Origin: CAWCKS01 sp963763485
GTDB lineage: Bacteria; Pseudomonadota; Alphaproteobacteria; Rhizobiales; Xanthobacteraceae
Length of the DNA stretch: 64,000 nucleotides
Direction of reading: 5' to 3'
Assembly (NCBI GenBank): GCA_963763485.1
Contig: CAVXOW010000009.1
Span: forward strand, 434,001 to 498,000
A program made the position numbers and the translations under genes. Below the pieces are notes generated by a model. The model searched no databases, had not been told where the DNA came from, and saw only the letters and a list, made by a program, of their open reading frames with translations. This document shows positions 8,262 to 17,307 of the stretch, one piece after another. The stretch's first letter is position 1; each line of letters opens with the position of its first letter.

Positions 8262-9677
8262 TTACTTCGTCTTGCGCCCGCTCACGTGAGCGGCGACGTG
8301 CGGCGACATTGGAATATAGGTCAGCACCGCAGCGAGAGCCAGCACCGCGCCGAGACCGAACGCGACTCGAAAGTCGAACATGGTCAACGCCGCGCCCATA
8401 TGGTCGCGCGCCGCAGCCGACAACGCCAACGCGACCGCCGAGATGCCGACGCCGGTCCCCATCATCACCTGCTGGATCATGCTGTTCAGCGTCGAGGCGT
8501 TGCCGATCTGGCGCTCGGGCATGTCGGCGAACACCAGCGAGTTGAGCGCCGTGAAGTGCACGGAGCGGCTGGCGCCGGCAAACACCAGCAACGGAATCAG
8601 GATCCATTGCGACGTCTGCGGCGAGATGAACACGAAGGCAAAGCCAGTCGCCGCCACCACGATGCCATCGGCGATCAGCGTGGTACGGAAGCCGATCAGG
8701 CGGATGATCTTGTTGGCAACGAATTTTACGCCGAGGTCGCCACCGAGGAAGCACGCCACCAGGAGGCCGGCGTCGAACGCGGTCATGCCGAACACCACCT
8801 GGAACATGACAGGCAGCAGGAAGCCCATGCCGCCGATCCCGAGCCGGAACAGGCCGCCGCCCCACAACGCGCCGACCGCGAAGGTGTAGATCCGGATCGG
8901 TTCCAGCGGCAGCAGCGGCGAGGGATGTTTTAGCGCGTGGCGGATCGCGGCGGTGCCGAGCAGGATGCCGGCTGCAATGAACGTCAGCGCAACGATGATC
9001 GAGCCGCCGCGGCCGATGCTCTCGAGCCCATGCAAGAAGGTCGCGAGCGACAAGCCGTTCAGGATGAAGCCGAGCGCGTCGAACGGCCGGCTCTCCAGCG
9101 AGCGGGCACGATCGAAGAACGCCAGCACCAGCGCAATGCCAACGAGGCCGATCGGGATGTTGATGAAGAAGATCCAGCGCCACGACAAATACGTGGTGAG
9201 CAGGCCGCCCACCGGCGGCCCGACGACAAGGCCGGTCAAACCCGGCCAGGTCAGAAACGCGATCATCAGCAGGAGGTCGGCCTTGGCGGTGCGCCGCATC
9301 ACCTCGATGCGGCCAACCGGCGACATCATCGCCCCGCCGATGCCCTGCAGGATGCGGGCGAGGGTGAATTCCAGCAGGCTGTTGCTAAGGCCGCACAGCA
9401 CCGAGGCGACGGTGAAAACCGCGATGGCGCAGGCGAACACGTTGCGCGGGCCGAAGCGGTCGGAGAGCCAGGCGCTCGCCGGAATGAAGATTGCGACCGT
9501 GATCAGGTACGACGAGATGCCGGTCGAGACCGCGACCGCGGTCGAGCCAAAACTCTCGGCGATCTGCGGGATCGCCGGCGAGATGATGGCGCCGTCCAGG
9601 ATTTCCATGAAGAACGCCGCTGCGACGATCAGCGCGAGCAGGGTCGGTCGAGGCTGGGGCTGCGCCGGGGCGTGCAT
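8262..9677 (-). CDS. MFS multidrug efflux transporter, DHA2 (14-TM) type
   Basis: The protein has 471 residues and many hydrophobic segments in the 14-TM arrangement. Signature pieces are visible: the motif A-like loop 'WLSDRFGPRNVF' (about 70-81), motif C-like 'GLTGLVVGPPVGGLL' (about 147-161) and 'WRWIFFINIPIG' after it, typical of EmrB/QacA drug-proton antiporters. It sits in the inner membrane and probably exports lipophilic toxic compounds by proton antiport. The substrate cannot be told. It lies directly upstream of rlmB in the same direction. Confidence 0.88.
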   Translation of the reverse strand: MHAPAQPQPRPTLLALIVAAAFFMEILDGAIISPAIPQIAESFGSTAVAVSTGISSYLITVAIFIPASAWLSDRFGPRNVFACAIAVFTVASVLCGLSNSLLEFTLARILQGIGGAMMSPVGRIEVMRRTAKADLLLMIAFLTWPGLTGLVVGPPVGGLLTTYLSWRWIFFINIPIGLVGIALVLAFFDRARSLESRPFDALGFILNGLSLATFLHGLESIGRGGSIIVALTFIAAGILLGTAAIRHALKHPSPLLPLEPIRIYTFAVGALWGGGLFRLGIGGMGFLLPVMFQVVFGMTAFDAGLLVACFLGGDLGVKFVANKIIRLIGFRTTLIADGIVVAATGFAFVFISPQTSQWILIPLLVFAGASRSVHFTALNSLVFADMPERQIGNASTLNSMIQQVMMGTGVGISAVALALSAAARDHMGAALTMFDFRVAFGLGAVLALAAVLTYIPMSPHVAAHVSGRKTK

Positions 9678-9712
9678 GGGCGAGGTGGTTTCTTGTTCTT
9701 GACTCTGTCCCG

Positions 9713-9788
9713 TCGTCCTGAGGTGCCCGCGCGTTTTGCGGCCTCATCAGGGGCAGGGCGTTTGATTGGCGCGGGCCTCGAAGGATGA
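9713..9788. repeat. dispersed intergenic palindromic repeat (CTGAGGTGCCCGC family)
   Basis: The ends CGTCCTGAGGTGCCCGCGC and GCGCGGGCCTCGAAGGATGA form an imperfect inverted repeat. The same ends recur at 20631-20760 and in altered form at 18783-18905, so this is one copy of a mobile or recombining intergenic family. Confidence 0.65.
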
Positions 9789-9939
9789 ACGGCCCGAAAC
9801 CCGCGCGATTGCCCGAATCCGGGTTGACTTCATGGGGGGTGATACCCATAAACGCGGCCGAATGACAGCCTCGCGACGGCATGCCGTCATGTCAGTTCGG
9901 CAACCGGTTTTTGCTTTGTTTTGACCCGGTTAGCGCAGC

Positions 9940-10024
9940 GGGGGAGTGTCCCGAGCGGCAAAGGGAGCTGACTGTAAATCAGCCGTCTATGACTTCGCAG
10001 GTTCGAGTCCTGCCTCCCCCACCA
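9940..10024 (+). tRNA. tRNA-Tyr(GUA)
   Basis: Acceptor GGGGGAG pairs with CTCCCCC, the anticodon loop is CTGTAAA (anticodon GTA) on stem GCTGA/TCAGC, a long variable arm (CGTCTATGACTTC) follows, and the T-arm GCAGG-TTCGAGT-CCTGC, discriminator A and CCA are present. The long variable arm is characteristic of bacterial tRNA-Tyr. Confidence 0.95.
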
Positions 10025-10112
10025 CGCTTCGCCTTCGGCTCCGCGTGGCGCAGCCACGCAAGACCGAGACGAAGGGTGCGCGGCGTAGCTCGAAGAGCAA
10101 AGACGGGCTGCC
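10025..10112. repeat. dispersed intergenic repeat (GTAGCTCGAAGAGC family)
   Basis: Right after tRNA-Tyr the sequence has CTTCGCCTTCGGCTCCGCG and then CGGCGTAGCTCGAAGAGCAA. The latter matches CGGCGTAGCTCGAAGAGCGA at 18801. It is probably a degenerate copy of the same intergenic repeat family. Confidence 0.5.
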
Positions 10113-10258
10113 AGCCACACTTGCGAATTTTCTTCCGCGTCCTTCGCGAAGCAGCGGTGGAGGAGATGGCGGCGCTCTCGCGTCGGCACTAGGTTGATCG
10201 CGACTGGAAAACCACGAAGACGAATGAGGGAACCTTCGCAAGAGGAACGCCCGCAATC

Positions 10259-10627
10259 ATGCTGACGATCAACGAGCGCGAAGAACTCGAACAGATGGGC
10301 GCCGCGGCCGCGCGCGCGAAGCTTGCGGCGCAGAGCGCTGGTCGGCGAAGCCTGCTGGACGGATTTCTTCAGTGCAGCGATCCGACCAGGGGTGATGTTG
10401 AAGATTGGCTCGGGGAACAGGCGAAGATCGAGGCTGCCGAACACAGGAGGATGATGCTTTCGGCACTTCGCGGGACACAAATCGCCGCCGCGGCCAGCAT
10501 TACTGCCGTTCTTCTCATCGGCTGGATTGCGTGGCGTCCGGAGAGTTACACCTCAGCCATGGATCACGTCGCCGCCGCGATCGCTTACGTCGTTGATGCC
10601 GCGCGCGGAGGGTTGTGGCGCCATTGA
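10259..10627 (+). CDS. hypothetical protein with one membrane segment
   Basis: The protein has 122 residues. The N-terminal 65 residues are a polar, partly helical region (EREELEQMGAAAARAKLAAQ). A clear hydrophobic segment follows at about 73-92 (IAAAASITAVLLIGWIAW), then a short amphipathic C-terminus. It looks like a small inner-membrane protein with a cytoplasmic head. No family recognised. It is convergent with the LysR gene. Confidence 0.55.
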   Translation: MLTINEREELEQMGAAAARAKLAAQSAGRRSLLDGFLQCSDPTRGDVEDWLGEQAKIEAAEHRRMMLSALRGTQIAAAASITAVLLIGWIAWRPESYTSAMDHVAAAIAYVVDAARGGLWRH

Positions 10628-10643
10628 TCACGGCGACGCCAGC

Positions 10644-11528
10644 TCATCCCTCAAATCGCTCCACCAGAAAATCGATGAACACCCGCACCTTCACCGCGAG
10701 GTGCCGGGTCGGCGGATAGACCGCATAGAGCGCCGTGGGCGGCGACGAATAGTCCGTCAAAATCGGCAGCAGCGCGCCGCGCTGGAGCGCATCCTCGGCG
10801 ACAAAGTCCGGCAACAGCGCGATGCCGCGACCGCGCAGCGAGGCGTCGCGCAACACTTCGGCGTTGTTGGCGCACAGCGCCCAGCGCGGATTGATCCAGT
10901 GATCGCCGTCCTCGCCGATGAGTTTCCACTGGTTGCCGGTCGAGAGGTAGCCGTAAGCCAGGCACTCATGGTCGCGCAGCTCGTCGGGATGTTTTGGTTC
11001 GCCGCGGCGGCTGAGATAGTCTGGCGAGGCGCAGAGCGAGCGCGGGATCGGCATCAGTTTGCGCGCGATCAGGCTTGATGACTCCAGCTCCGCGATGCGC
11101 AGCACGACGTCGATGCCTTCCTGCAGCGGATCGACCTGCTCGTCGCTGAGCACCAGCTGGATCTGCAACTCCGGATAACGCTCCATGAACTCGGCGACCA
11201 CAGGCCCGAGCTTGATCGTGCCGAACGACATCGGCGCGTTGACGCGGAGCAGCCCGCGTGGCGACGACTGCCGCTCGGCCACCGCGTGGTCGGCGGCGTC
11301 GAGATCGGCCAGGATGGTGGTCGCGCGCTCGAAATAGGCCTGTCCCTGCTCGGTCGGCGTGACGCGCCGCGTGGTGCGGTTCAACAGCTGAACGCCGAGC
11401 TCGTGTTCGAGCTCACCGACATGTTTGCTGACGGCGGAGCGCGACAGGCGCAGCTTCTTGCCGGCCTCGGAGAAGCTCGCGAGCTCGACGACCTTGGTGA
11501 ACGCCCGGAGGCTGGCCAGCTTGTCCAC
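10644..11528 (-). CDS. LysR-family transcriptional regulator
   Basis: A GTG start at 11528 gives 294 residues beginning VDKLASLRAFTKVVE, the normal position for LysR proteins; the frame is open 17 codons further. The winged helix-turn-helix (residues 1-60) includes FSEAGKKLRLSRSAVSKHVGEL. The effector domain (about 88-290) has the usual 'GLLRVNAPMSFG' start and 'LPDFVAED' segment. It is divergent from the VOC dioxygenase gene, with a LysR-type site between them, so it probably controls that operon and itself. It belongs to the CrgA/AaeR-like subgroup by look. Confidence 0.88.
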   Translation of the reverse strand: MDKLASLRAFTKVVELASFSEAGKKLRLSRSAVSKHVGELEHELGVQLLNRTTRRVTPTEQGQAYFERATTILADLDAADHAVAERQSSPRGLLRVNAPMSFGTIKLGPVVAEFMERYPELQIQLVLSDEQVDPLQEGIDVVLRIAELESSSLIARKLMPIPRSLCASPDYLSRRGEPKHPDELRDHECLAYGYLSTGNQWKLIGEDGDHWINPRWALCANNAEVLRDASLRGRGIALLPDFVAEDALQRGALLPILTDYSSPPTALYAVYPPTRHLAVKVRVFIDFLVERFEG

Positions 11529-11546
11529 GGTACTCTCGCGTGATGG

Positions 11547-11569
11547 ATTGTCCCCATATCGTAGACAAT
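11547..11569. promoter_or_regulatory. LysR-type operator ATTGTC-N11-GACAAT
   Basis: ATTGTC (11547-11552) and GACAAT (11564-11569) are perfect inverted arms separated by 11 bases, the T-N11-A layout of LysR binding sites. It lies 19 bp upstream of the LysR start and about 85 bp upstream of the dioxygenase start, as expected for an autoregulatory divergent site. Confidence 0.65.
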
Positions 11570-11653
11570 GATGCCACAAAATCCAAGATTGTTCTCAGGG
11601 CGAGGCGTGTCCAGATTGGCGGGGAGAACGGCAGCCAACTTCAGGAGAAGGCC

Positions 11654-12586
11654 ATGTCAGGCATCCATCATGTCACGGCGATCGCAGGTAACCCTTTGCG
11701 AAATTTCGATTTTTATACGCGCACCCTCGGCCTGCGCTTCGTCAAGAAGACCGTCAATTTCGACGATCCCGGCACCTATCACTTCTATTACGGCGACGAG
11801 ACCGGCGCGCCCGGCACGATCCTGACCTTCTTCCCCTGGGAGCACGCGGCCGCGGGCCGCGGCGGCGTCGGCCAGACGCAGCAGACGGCATTCCGTGTGC
11901 CGGTGTCGTCGCTCGGCTACTGGACCCATCGCTTCGTGGAGAAGGGCGTCGCCCATCAGCCGATCGAGCATCGCTTCGGCGAAAGCGTGCTGTCCTTCAC
12001 CGATCCCGACGGCATGAGCCTCTCCCTCGTCGGCATCGCCGGCGCAGAGAGCGGGGCGGCATGGAGCAACGGTGACATTCCCAGGGAGCACGCGATCCGT
12101 GGCTTTCAGGGCGTGACGCTGCTGCTCGAGGACGCGGGCCGCACCGGCGCGATCCTCACTGACGTGCTCGGCTTCGAAAAGCTTTCGCGCGAGGGATCGG
12201 TGATCCGCTTCCGCGCGAGCGAAACGCCCGGCGGCTTCGTCGACATCTACGAGGCGAAGGGATTTTTGCACGGACATCTCGGCCGGGGTTCGGTGCATCA
12301 CATCGCGTTCCGCGCCGCCGATGACGCCGCGCAGACCGAAATGGCGCGCCGGCTGATCGCCAATCACGGCATGCATCCGACCGAGCAGAAGGATCGCAAC
12401 TATTTCCGCTCGATCTATTTTCGCGAGCCGGGCGGGGTGCTGTTCGAGGTCGCGACCGATATCCCGGGCTTTGCGGTCGACGAGCCGGTCGCGTCGCTCG
12501 GCCAGGCGCTGAAGCTTCCAAAGTTTCTGGAGCCTCAGCGGAAAGAAATCGAGGGCGTGCTGCCGTCGCTGGAAAGGGCTGCGTGA
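11654..12586 (+). CDS. mhqO: ring-cleaving (VOC-fold) dioxygenase, MhqO/LinE type
   Basis: The start at 11654 follows AGGAGAAGG; 310 residues. The chain has two vicinal-oxygen-chelate modules: residues 1-130 open with SGIHHVTAIAGNP and TRTLGLRFVKKTVNF, and about 150-290 carry GSVHHIAFRA and FEVATDIPGF. The first HHVT His, the second HHIAF His and the Glu in VLFEVATD are the likely Fe(II) ligands. Homologues open hydroquinone-like rings. The gene is followed without a gap by a hydrolase, the same pair as mhqO-mhqD in Bacillus. The symbol is given by family resemblance. Confidence 0.82.
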   Translation: MSGIHHVTAIAGNPLRNFDFYTRTLGLRFVKKTVNFDDPGTYHFYYGDETGAPGTILTFFPWEHAAAGRGGVGQTQQTAFRVPVSSLGYWTHRFVEKGVAHQPIEHRFGESVLSFTDPDGMSLSLVGIAGAESGAAWSNGDIPREHAIRGFQGVTLLLEDAGRTGAILTDVLGFEKLSREGSVIRFRASETPGGFVDIYEAKGFLHGHLGRGSVHHIAFRAADDAAQTEMARRLIANHGMHPTEQKDRNYFRSIYFREPGGVLFEVATDIPGFAVDEPVASLGQALKLPKFLEPQRKEIEGVLPSLERAA

Positions 12587-13215
12587 TGGCAGAGCTTTCG
12601 TTCATTCATCGCTTCGAGCCTGCGCGGGACCGCGCTGCTCCACCGCTGCTCCTGTTGCACGGGACGGGCGGTGACGAGAGCGACCTGCTCGAGGTCGGTC
12701 GAATGGTGTCACCAGGTTCGGCCCTGTTGTCGCCGCGTGGGAAGGTCCTGGAGCAGGGGATGCCGCGGTTCTTCCGCAGGCTCGCGGAAGGCGTGTTCGA
12801 CGAGGACGATGTCCGTCGCCGCGCCGAGGAGCTCGCCGATTTCGTCGAGGCTGCTCGCGCACGCTATGGCATCGGCAAGCCGATCGCGCTTGGCTACTCC
12901 AACGGCGCCAACATCGCCGCAGCCGTGATGCTGTTGCGGCCGGCGACGCTCGCGGGTGGCGTATTGTTGCGACCGATGGTGCCTTTGCAAGAGCCGCCGC
13001 GAGCAGACCTCGCGGGCATGCCGGTGCTGATTGCCTCTGGCGCGCGCGATCCGATCGCGGGCGTCGCAGAAGGATCACGTTTGGCGGCGATGCTGTCGGA
13101 GGCGGGCGCAATCGTTGATCGGCAGATCACGCCATTGGGCCACGAATTGTCGCAGGCCGATGTCACGTTGGCACGGGATTGGCTTGCGAAGAGGGTGACG
13201 GCCTTAATGACATAG
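12586..13215 (+). CDS. mhqD: alpha/beta-hydrolase (carboxylesterase), MhqD type
   Basis: The ATG at 12586 shares its A with the TGA stop of the dioxygenase gene, so translation is coupled. The product has 209 residues. Motifs: oxyanion-site LLLHGTGGDE (about 23), nucleophile elbow GYSNGAN with Ser about 104, Asp in GARDPI (about 150) and His in LGHEL (about 185). This is the phospholipase/carboxylesterase group. It probably acts on the ester or ring-opened product from the upstream dioxygenase. Substrate not known. Confidence 0.82.
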   Translation: MAELSFIHRFEPARDRAAPPLLLLHGTGGDESDLLEVGRMVSPGSALLSPRGKVLEQGMPRFFRRLAEGVFDEDDVRRRAEELADFVEAARARYGIGKPIALGYSNGANIAAAVMLLRPATLAGGVLLRPMVPLQEPPRADLAGMPVLIASGARDPIAGVAEGSRLAAMLSEAGAIVDRQITPLGHELSQADVTLARDWLAKRVTALMT

Positions 13216-13234
13216 GAAATAAGGAAGAAGAACA

Positions 13235-14092
13235 ATGCAGCATTTTCCCGAGAATTTCCGCATCCAGGACATTCGGTTCGGCGACGTCTCCATTCATGTC
13301 CGCGTTGGTGGTTCTGGATCGGCAGTGGTCTTGCTGCATGGCTATGGCGACACTGGCGACATGTGGGCACCACTAGCTGCCGAGCTTGCGGGCAATCACA
13401 CGGTGATCGTGCCCGATCTGCGCGGCCTCGGCCTCTCATCGAAGCCGCCCTCGGGTTACGACAAGAAGACACAAGGGCGCGACGTCGCCGGTGTGCTCGA
13501 CGCGCTCAAGATCAAGAGCGCCGATCTCGTGACCCACGACATCGGCAACATGGTCGGCTTTGCGTTCGCTGCGGCCTTTCCCGACCGTGTCACGCGCTTT
13601 GTCATCATGGACGCGCCGGTGCCCGGCATTGGTCCCTGGGAAGAGATCTTGAAAAACCCGCTGCTCTGGCATTTTCGTTTCGGCGGGCCGGACATGGAGC
13701 GGCTCGTCGCCGGCCGCGAGCGCATCTATCTCGATCGCTTCTGGAATGATTTCTCGGCTGACCCAAAGCGCTGGACTGAGGAGATGCGCAATCACTACGC
13801 GGCGCTCTACGCGCTGCCGGGTGCGATGCATGCAGGCTTCAGCCAGTTCGCCGCGTTCGATCAGGATGCAATCGACAACCGCGCTTGGCTCGCCGCCGGA
13901 GGGCGGTTGAAGATGCCGATCCTGGCGGTCGGCGGTGAAAAATCGTTTGGCTTACAGATGGCCGAGGTGATGAAGCAGGCCGCCGACAGGGTCGAGGCCG
14001 TCTCGATCGCCGACGCTGGCCACTGGCTGATGGAAGAGCAGCCACAGACGACCATCGCAGCCATCCGCTCGTTTCTTGACCGGCCGCTGTAA
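13235..14092 (+). CDS. alpha/beta-hydrolase, epoxide hydrolase or dehalogenase-like
   Basis: The protein has 285 residues with AAGGAAG as ribosome site. The oxyanion box is LLHGYGDTGDMW (about 33-44). The nucleophile elbow reads VTHDIGNMVG, placing an Asp (about 102) where esterases have Ser; this is the mark of epoxide hydrolases and haloalkane or haloacetate dehalogenases. The catalytic His is in ADAGHWLMEE (about 262). It lies 20 bp after the mhqD-like gene and is probably in the same operon. Hydrolysis of an epoxide or C-halogen bond is inferred; the substrate is not evident. Confidence 0.82.
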   Translation: MQHFPENFRIQDIRFGDVSIHVRVGGSGSAVVLLHGYGDTGDMWAPLAAELAGNHTVIVPDLRGLGLSSKPPSGYDKKTQGRDVAGVLDALKIKSADLVTHDIGNMVGFAFAAAFPDRVTRFVIMDAPVPGIGPWEEILKNPLLWHFRFGGPDMERLVAGRERIYLDRFWNDFSADPKRWTEEMRNHYAALYALPGAMHAGFSQFAAFDQDAIDNRAWLAAGGRLKMPILAVGGEKSFGLQMAEVMKQAADRVEAVSIADAGHWLMEEQPQTTIAAIRSFLDRPL

Positions 14093-14319
14093 AAGGTACC
14101 GCAGAAGACCTGGATCGACCCTGATACCGGACACAACGGCACGGTGATCGGTTCGGAGTGCGGCAATATGTTCTGATTCAGCGCACAGCCGCCCTGATCG
14201 CCGGGTTGCGTGGGCCGCATTGCTCGTTTGCTCGACTGAAATTGAACGACGCCTGTCGCAAAAGCGTTCTAAGGTAGGTGCGGGGCGGGCCCAAGTGTTT
14301 CGATTTCGGAGAAATCACA

Positions 14320-14841
14320 ATGAATGCCGTCCCGAATTCCGTGAAGGAGCGCCGCCAGGCGCCGCTTGTGACGCCGTCTGACCTCGGCGCCAACGCCGCC
14401 CGCGACATTGGCGGCGCGCTGACGCTGCTGCTTGCGGATGTGTTCGCGCTCTATCTCAAAACCAAGAATTTTCACTGGCACATGTCCGGCCCCCACTTCC
14501 GCGACTACCATCTGCTGCTCGACGAGCAATCCGAGCAGATCTTCGCCATGACCGACGATATCGCCGAACGTGGGCGCAAGATCGGCAGCCGTACCTTGCG
14601 CTCGATCGGCGAGATCGGCCGCATCCAGCGCCTTGCGGACAACGACGCCGACTTCGTCACGCCGCAGGACATGCTGGCCGAGCTGCGCGATGACAATCAG
14701 CGCCTTGTCGCATCGATGCGCGAGGTCCACGGCCTGTGCGACGAACACAACGACGTCGCAACTGCGAGCCTGCTCGAAAACTGGATCGATGAGACCGAGC
14801 GGCGGGTCTGGTTTCTCTATGAGGCGGGCCGCCGTGACTAG
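14320..14841 (+). CDS. dps: Dps ferritin-like DNA-protection protein
   Basis: The start at 14320 has CGGAG about nine bases upstream; 173 residues. The ferroxidase ligands have the spacing of E. coli Dps: His52, His64, Asp68, Asp79 and Glu83 (NFHWHMSGPHF, HLLLDEQ, TDDIAERG). Dps forms 12-subunit shells that oxidise and store iron and protect DNA under oxidative stress. The N-terminus is basic (SVKERRQ), consistent with DNA binding. It overlaps the next small gene by 8 bp. Confidence 0.93.
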   Translation: MNAVPNSVKERRQAPLVTPSDLGANAARDIGGALTLLLADVFALYLKTKNFHWHMSGPHFRDYHLLLDEQSEQIFAMTDDIAERGRKIGSRTLRSIGEIGRIQRLADNDADFVTPQDMLAELRDDNQRLVASMREVHGLCDEHNDVATASLLENWIDETERRVWFLYEAGRRD

Positions 14842-15034
14842 GCGCAAGCCGGCGCACCAGTCTCACCGCGCGCGGCACCTCTCGCCGCGTGAGGTCGAGT
14901 TGAAGAAGCACCAGGACGAGTTGCTGGACGAGGCGCTGCGGGAGACCTTTCCGGCGAGTGATCCGATCGCGGTCGATCCGGTCGAGACCGTGACGGCCGC
15001 GAGACGGCGCCGGCGCAAGCACGGATCTCAATAG
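14834..15034 (+). CDS. small basic protein with ETFPASDP motif
   Basis: A GTG at 14834 overlaps the dps stop and gives 66 residues; an ATG at 14819 is the alternative. The centre reads ELLDEALRETFPASDPIAVDP, a motif I recall from many short proteobacterial hypothetical proteins. Both flanks are Arg/Lys-rich. It is translationally coupled to dps, which hints at a stress link. Function unknown. Confidence 0.6.
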   Translation: MTRRKPAHQSHRARHLSPREVELKKHQDELLDEALRETFPASDPIAVDPVETVTAARRRRRKHGSQ

Positions 15035-15256
15035 ACTGCGTGTGAGTGCGCACCTTTGCGCCGCGGCGTTGTGCTGCGTCGCGTGGGGCCGGGGAAGAGC
15101 TGGTTCCAGCAATCGGAACAAGCCTTTTACGTGCGGGCAACCAGTGCGCTTCTTTCACGCACCTTTGTTGCCCAGCTTCCGCGCTTCCACGCCACAATTC
15201 GCGGGCATATAAGATCGGGCGCCGCGGCCTCCCCGTTTTCGCGGCCAGGGGACATA

Positions 15257-15610
15257 ATGAAGAACGGGTTGTACTCAATTCACATCAGCCTCTTGGACGG
15301 CAACACCGGCAAGGGCTCGGGAGTGATCGTATTCCGCGACGGCTTGATCCGTGGAGGCGACGCTTATCTCTACTATACCGGCAGCTACCGGGTGGAGAAG
15401 AACGATACCTTCAAGGGTGAGGTCATCGTGAACCGCCACACGCCAAACCGCGGCGAAGTCAATCCGCTGTTCGGCGATCGGCAGGTCTCGATCGGTGTCA
15501 CCGGAAAATCCATACCAGACGACCGCGGCGAGATGGAAGGCACTGCGCTTGTCGGCAAGTTGAGCGTGTTCTTCAAGGCGTCGCTGCGCCGGCTCGCCGA
15601 CGTGGACTGA
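15257..15610 (+). CDS. GrlR-like beta-barrel protein
   Basis: The protein has 117 residues. The opening MKNGLYSIHISLLDG, then GSGVIVFRDGLIRGGDAYLYYTGSY, matches the lipocalin-like GrlR family, whose founder blocks the LEE type III secretion activator GrlA. No GrlA or secretion genes are in the window. In rhizobia such orphans are common and their role is not settled. The family call is from motif memory. Confidence 0.65.
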   Translation: MKNGLYSIHISLLDGNTGKGSGVIVFRDGLIRGGDAYLYYTGSYRVEKNDTFKGEVIVNRHTPNRGEVNPLFGDRQVSIGVTGKSIPDDRGEMEGTALVGKLSVFFKASLRRLADVD

Positions 15611-15713
15611 GCGCGACTCGCGCCACACGGACTCGATTTTCGGTTTCCGCGCAAGTACTGCAGCGCAAAACAAAGCGCGGGACTCCTGACCGGGCTCGCG
15701 TTGGATAGATTGC

Positions 15714-15836
15714 ATGATCAATCCGATTCGGGCTGCGGCGCGGTTGCGCGACGCCGCTGAGGTCTATGTTGCGCTGTCGGCGCTGCTCGCTGCCGCGAGC
15801 CTCGTCAACAGTGTTGTGCTGTTGGCTCGCCTTTAG
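15714..15836 (+). CDS. small single-pass membrane protein, 40 aa
   Basis: The frame encodes MINPIRAAARLRDAAEVYV followed by a hydrophobic helix (ALSALLAAASLVNSVVLLA) and stops. The ribosome site is weak (TGGATAG). The amphipathic basic start and terminal helix look like real membrane microproteins, but no homologue is recalled. Confidence 0.4.
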   Translation: MINPIRAAARLRDAAEVYVALSALLAAASLVNSVVLLARL

Positions 15837-15995
15837 CCGCAACGCGCATATCGGATCAAACGAACATCCTGAAGTGCGCCGGCGCACTGCAGCCATCCCT
15901 TCGGCCTATTTCCGCCGCGCGCTGAACCGGGCTACATTTCTCCCAACAAAACAATAAGGCTGGCAACCAACTGCCCGCCCAAGAAGTCCGTTGAC

Positions 15996-17271
15996 GTGAC
16001 CGATACTGAAGGGACGGGAGACGCACACCGAAGCCGCAAGCTGCCGACGGAGCCGGATTACTGGCGGCTCTGGGTGGTGGGCCTTGTCATGTTCGGCGTG
16101 CGCTGGATCGAGATGCTGGTGGTCGCCGTGTTCGCCTACCAGGTCACCGGCTCCGCCTTCATCGTCACCATGCTGACCATGCTGCGCGTCCTGCCGATGG
16201 CGCTGTTCGGCGCCTTCATGGGCGCGAGCGCGGATCGCGTGGACCGGCGCTTCGCATTGCTCGGCATCCTGCTGGTGATGCTCGCAACCTCCTCGGCGCT
16301 GACCGCGCTCGCCGCGGCCGGCCGGCTCGAGATCTGGCATCTCGCCGTGGCCTCCTTCGTCAACGGCGCGGCCTGGGCGACCGATAACTCGGTCCGCCGC
16401 ATCATGATCGGCGACGTGATCGGCGGCGAACGCATGGCAACGGCAATGGCGCTCGAACTCCGGCGCCAACAACGCATCGCGCATGATCGGGCCAATCGTT
16501 GGCGGCGTTTTGTTCGCTGCTGCCGGCATCCAGGCCGCGTTTGCAGTCGGCGTCGCGCTCTATCTCGTCGCGGTCGCGGCAGCGTTCGGTTTGTCGTATC
16601 GCAACCGCATCGCCGTGCCGTCGGCGGTCTCGATGCTGAGCCGCATCGGCGAAGGCCTGACCGTGGTGCGCCACAGCCGCAAGCTGATGGGCATCTACGC
16701 CATCACGGCGATCTTCAACATCTTCGGCTGGCCGTTCTACAGCCTCGTGCCGGTGATCGGCAAAGACAACCTCGGCCTCGGCCCCGAGGGCATCGGCGTG
16801 CTGTCGAGCATGGACGGCGTCGGCGCGCTCGTTGGTGCGGCGGCCGTCGTCATGCTGGCGCGACCCTCGCAATATCACTGGCTCTACGTCGGCGCCGTCG
16901 CGCTGTTCCAGGTCATGATGACCGCCTTTGCAATGCTCCCGCAGGCCGAGCTGGCCGGCAGCTGCCTGCTGCTGACCGGCGTCGGCGGCGCCACCTTCGG
17001 CGTGATGCAGACGACGCTGATCTATCGCGCGGCATCGCCCGCCATGCGCGCGCGGCTGCTCGGCTTGATGTCGGTGTGCATCGGCGTCGGCCCGATCGGC
17101 TTCCTGCAGGTCGGGCTGCTCGCCGACATGATCGGTTCGCGTGCCGCGATCATCACCATCGGCGTCGAAGGTCTGATCGCGCTGGCGCTGACCTGGCCGC
17201 TGTGGAGCGCCGGCGGCGGCGATGCCGCGACCGAAATCGTTGAGCCGGCCCTTGCCGACCGGGCGGCTTGA
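15996..17271 (+). pseudogene. MFS transporter (EntS-like, 12 TM), one-base frameshift
   Basis: A GTG start at 15996 opens a frame with the first five membrane helices (YWRLWVVGLVMFGVRW, FAYQVTGSAF, GASADRVDRRFALLG). The match then jumps frame: after MATAMAL the + strand needs GACTCCGGC but has GAACTCCGGC, an extra A at 16456-16457. The rest (ASRMIGPIVGGVLF to the end) continues in the next frame to 17271. Joined, it is a complete transporter of about 425 residues. No other damage is seen, so this may be a sequencing indel instead of a dead gene. Substrate unknown. Confidence 0.78.
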
Positions 17272-17307
17272 GGGTGATAACGGGCCCGAAACGTTCGGAG
17301 AGCTGAC

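Noticed and set aside
8286..9788. Long plus-strand frames opposite the MFS gene
   Set aside because: Arg/Asp/Glu/His-rich translations typical of antisense to a membrane protein; no start signals.
14098..14176. Short coding-like stretch reading KVPQKTWIDPDTGHNG up to a TGA
   Set aside because: It resembles the tail of some larger protein, but it is too short and has no start; it could be a gene remnant and is not listed.
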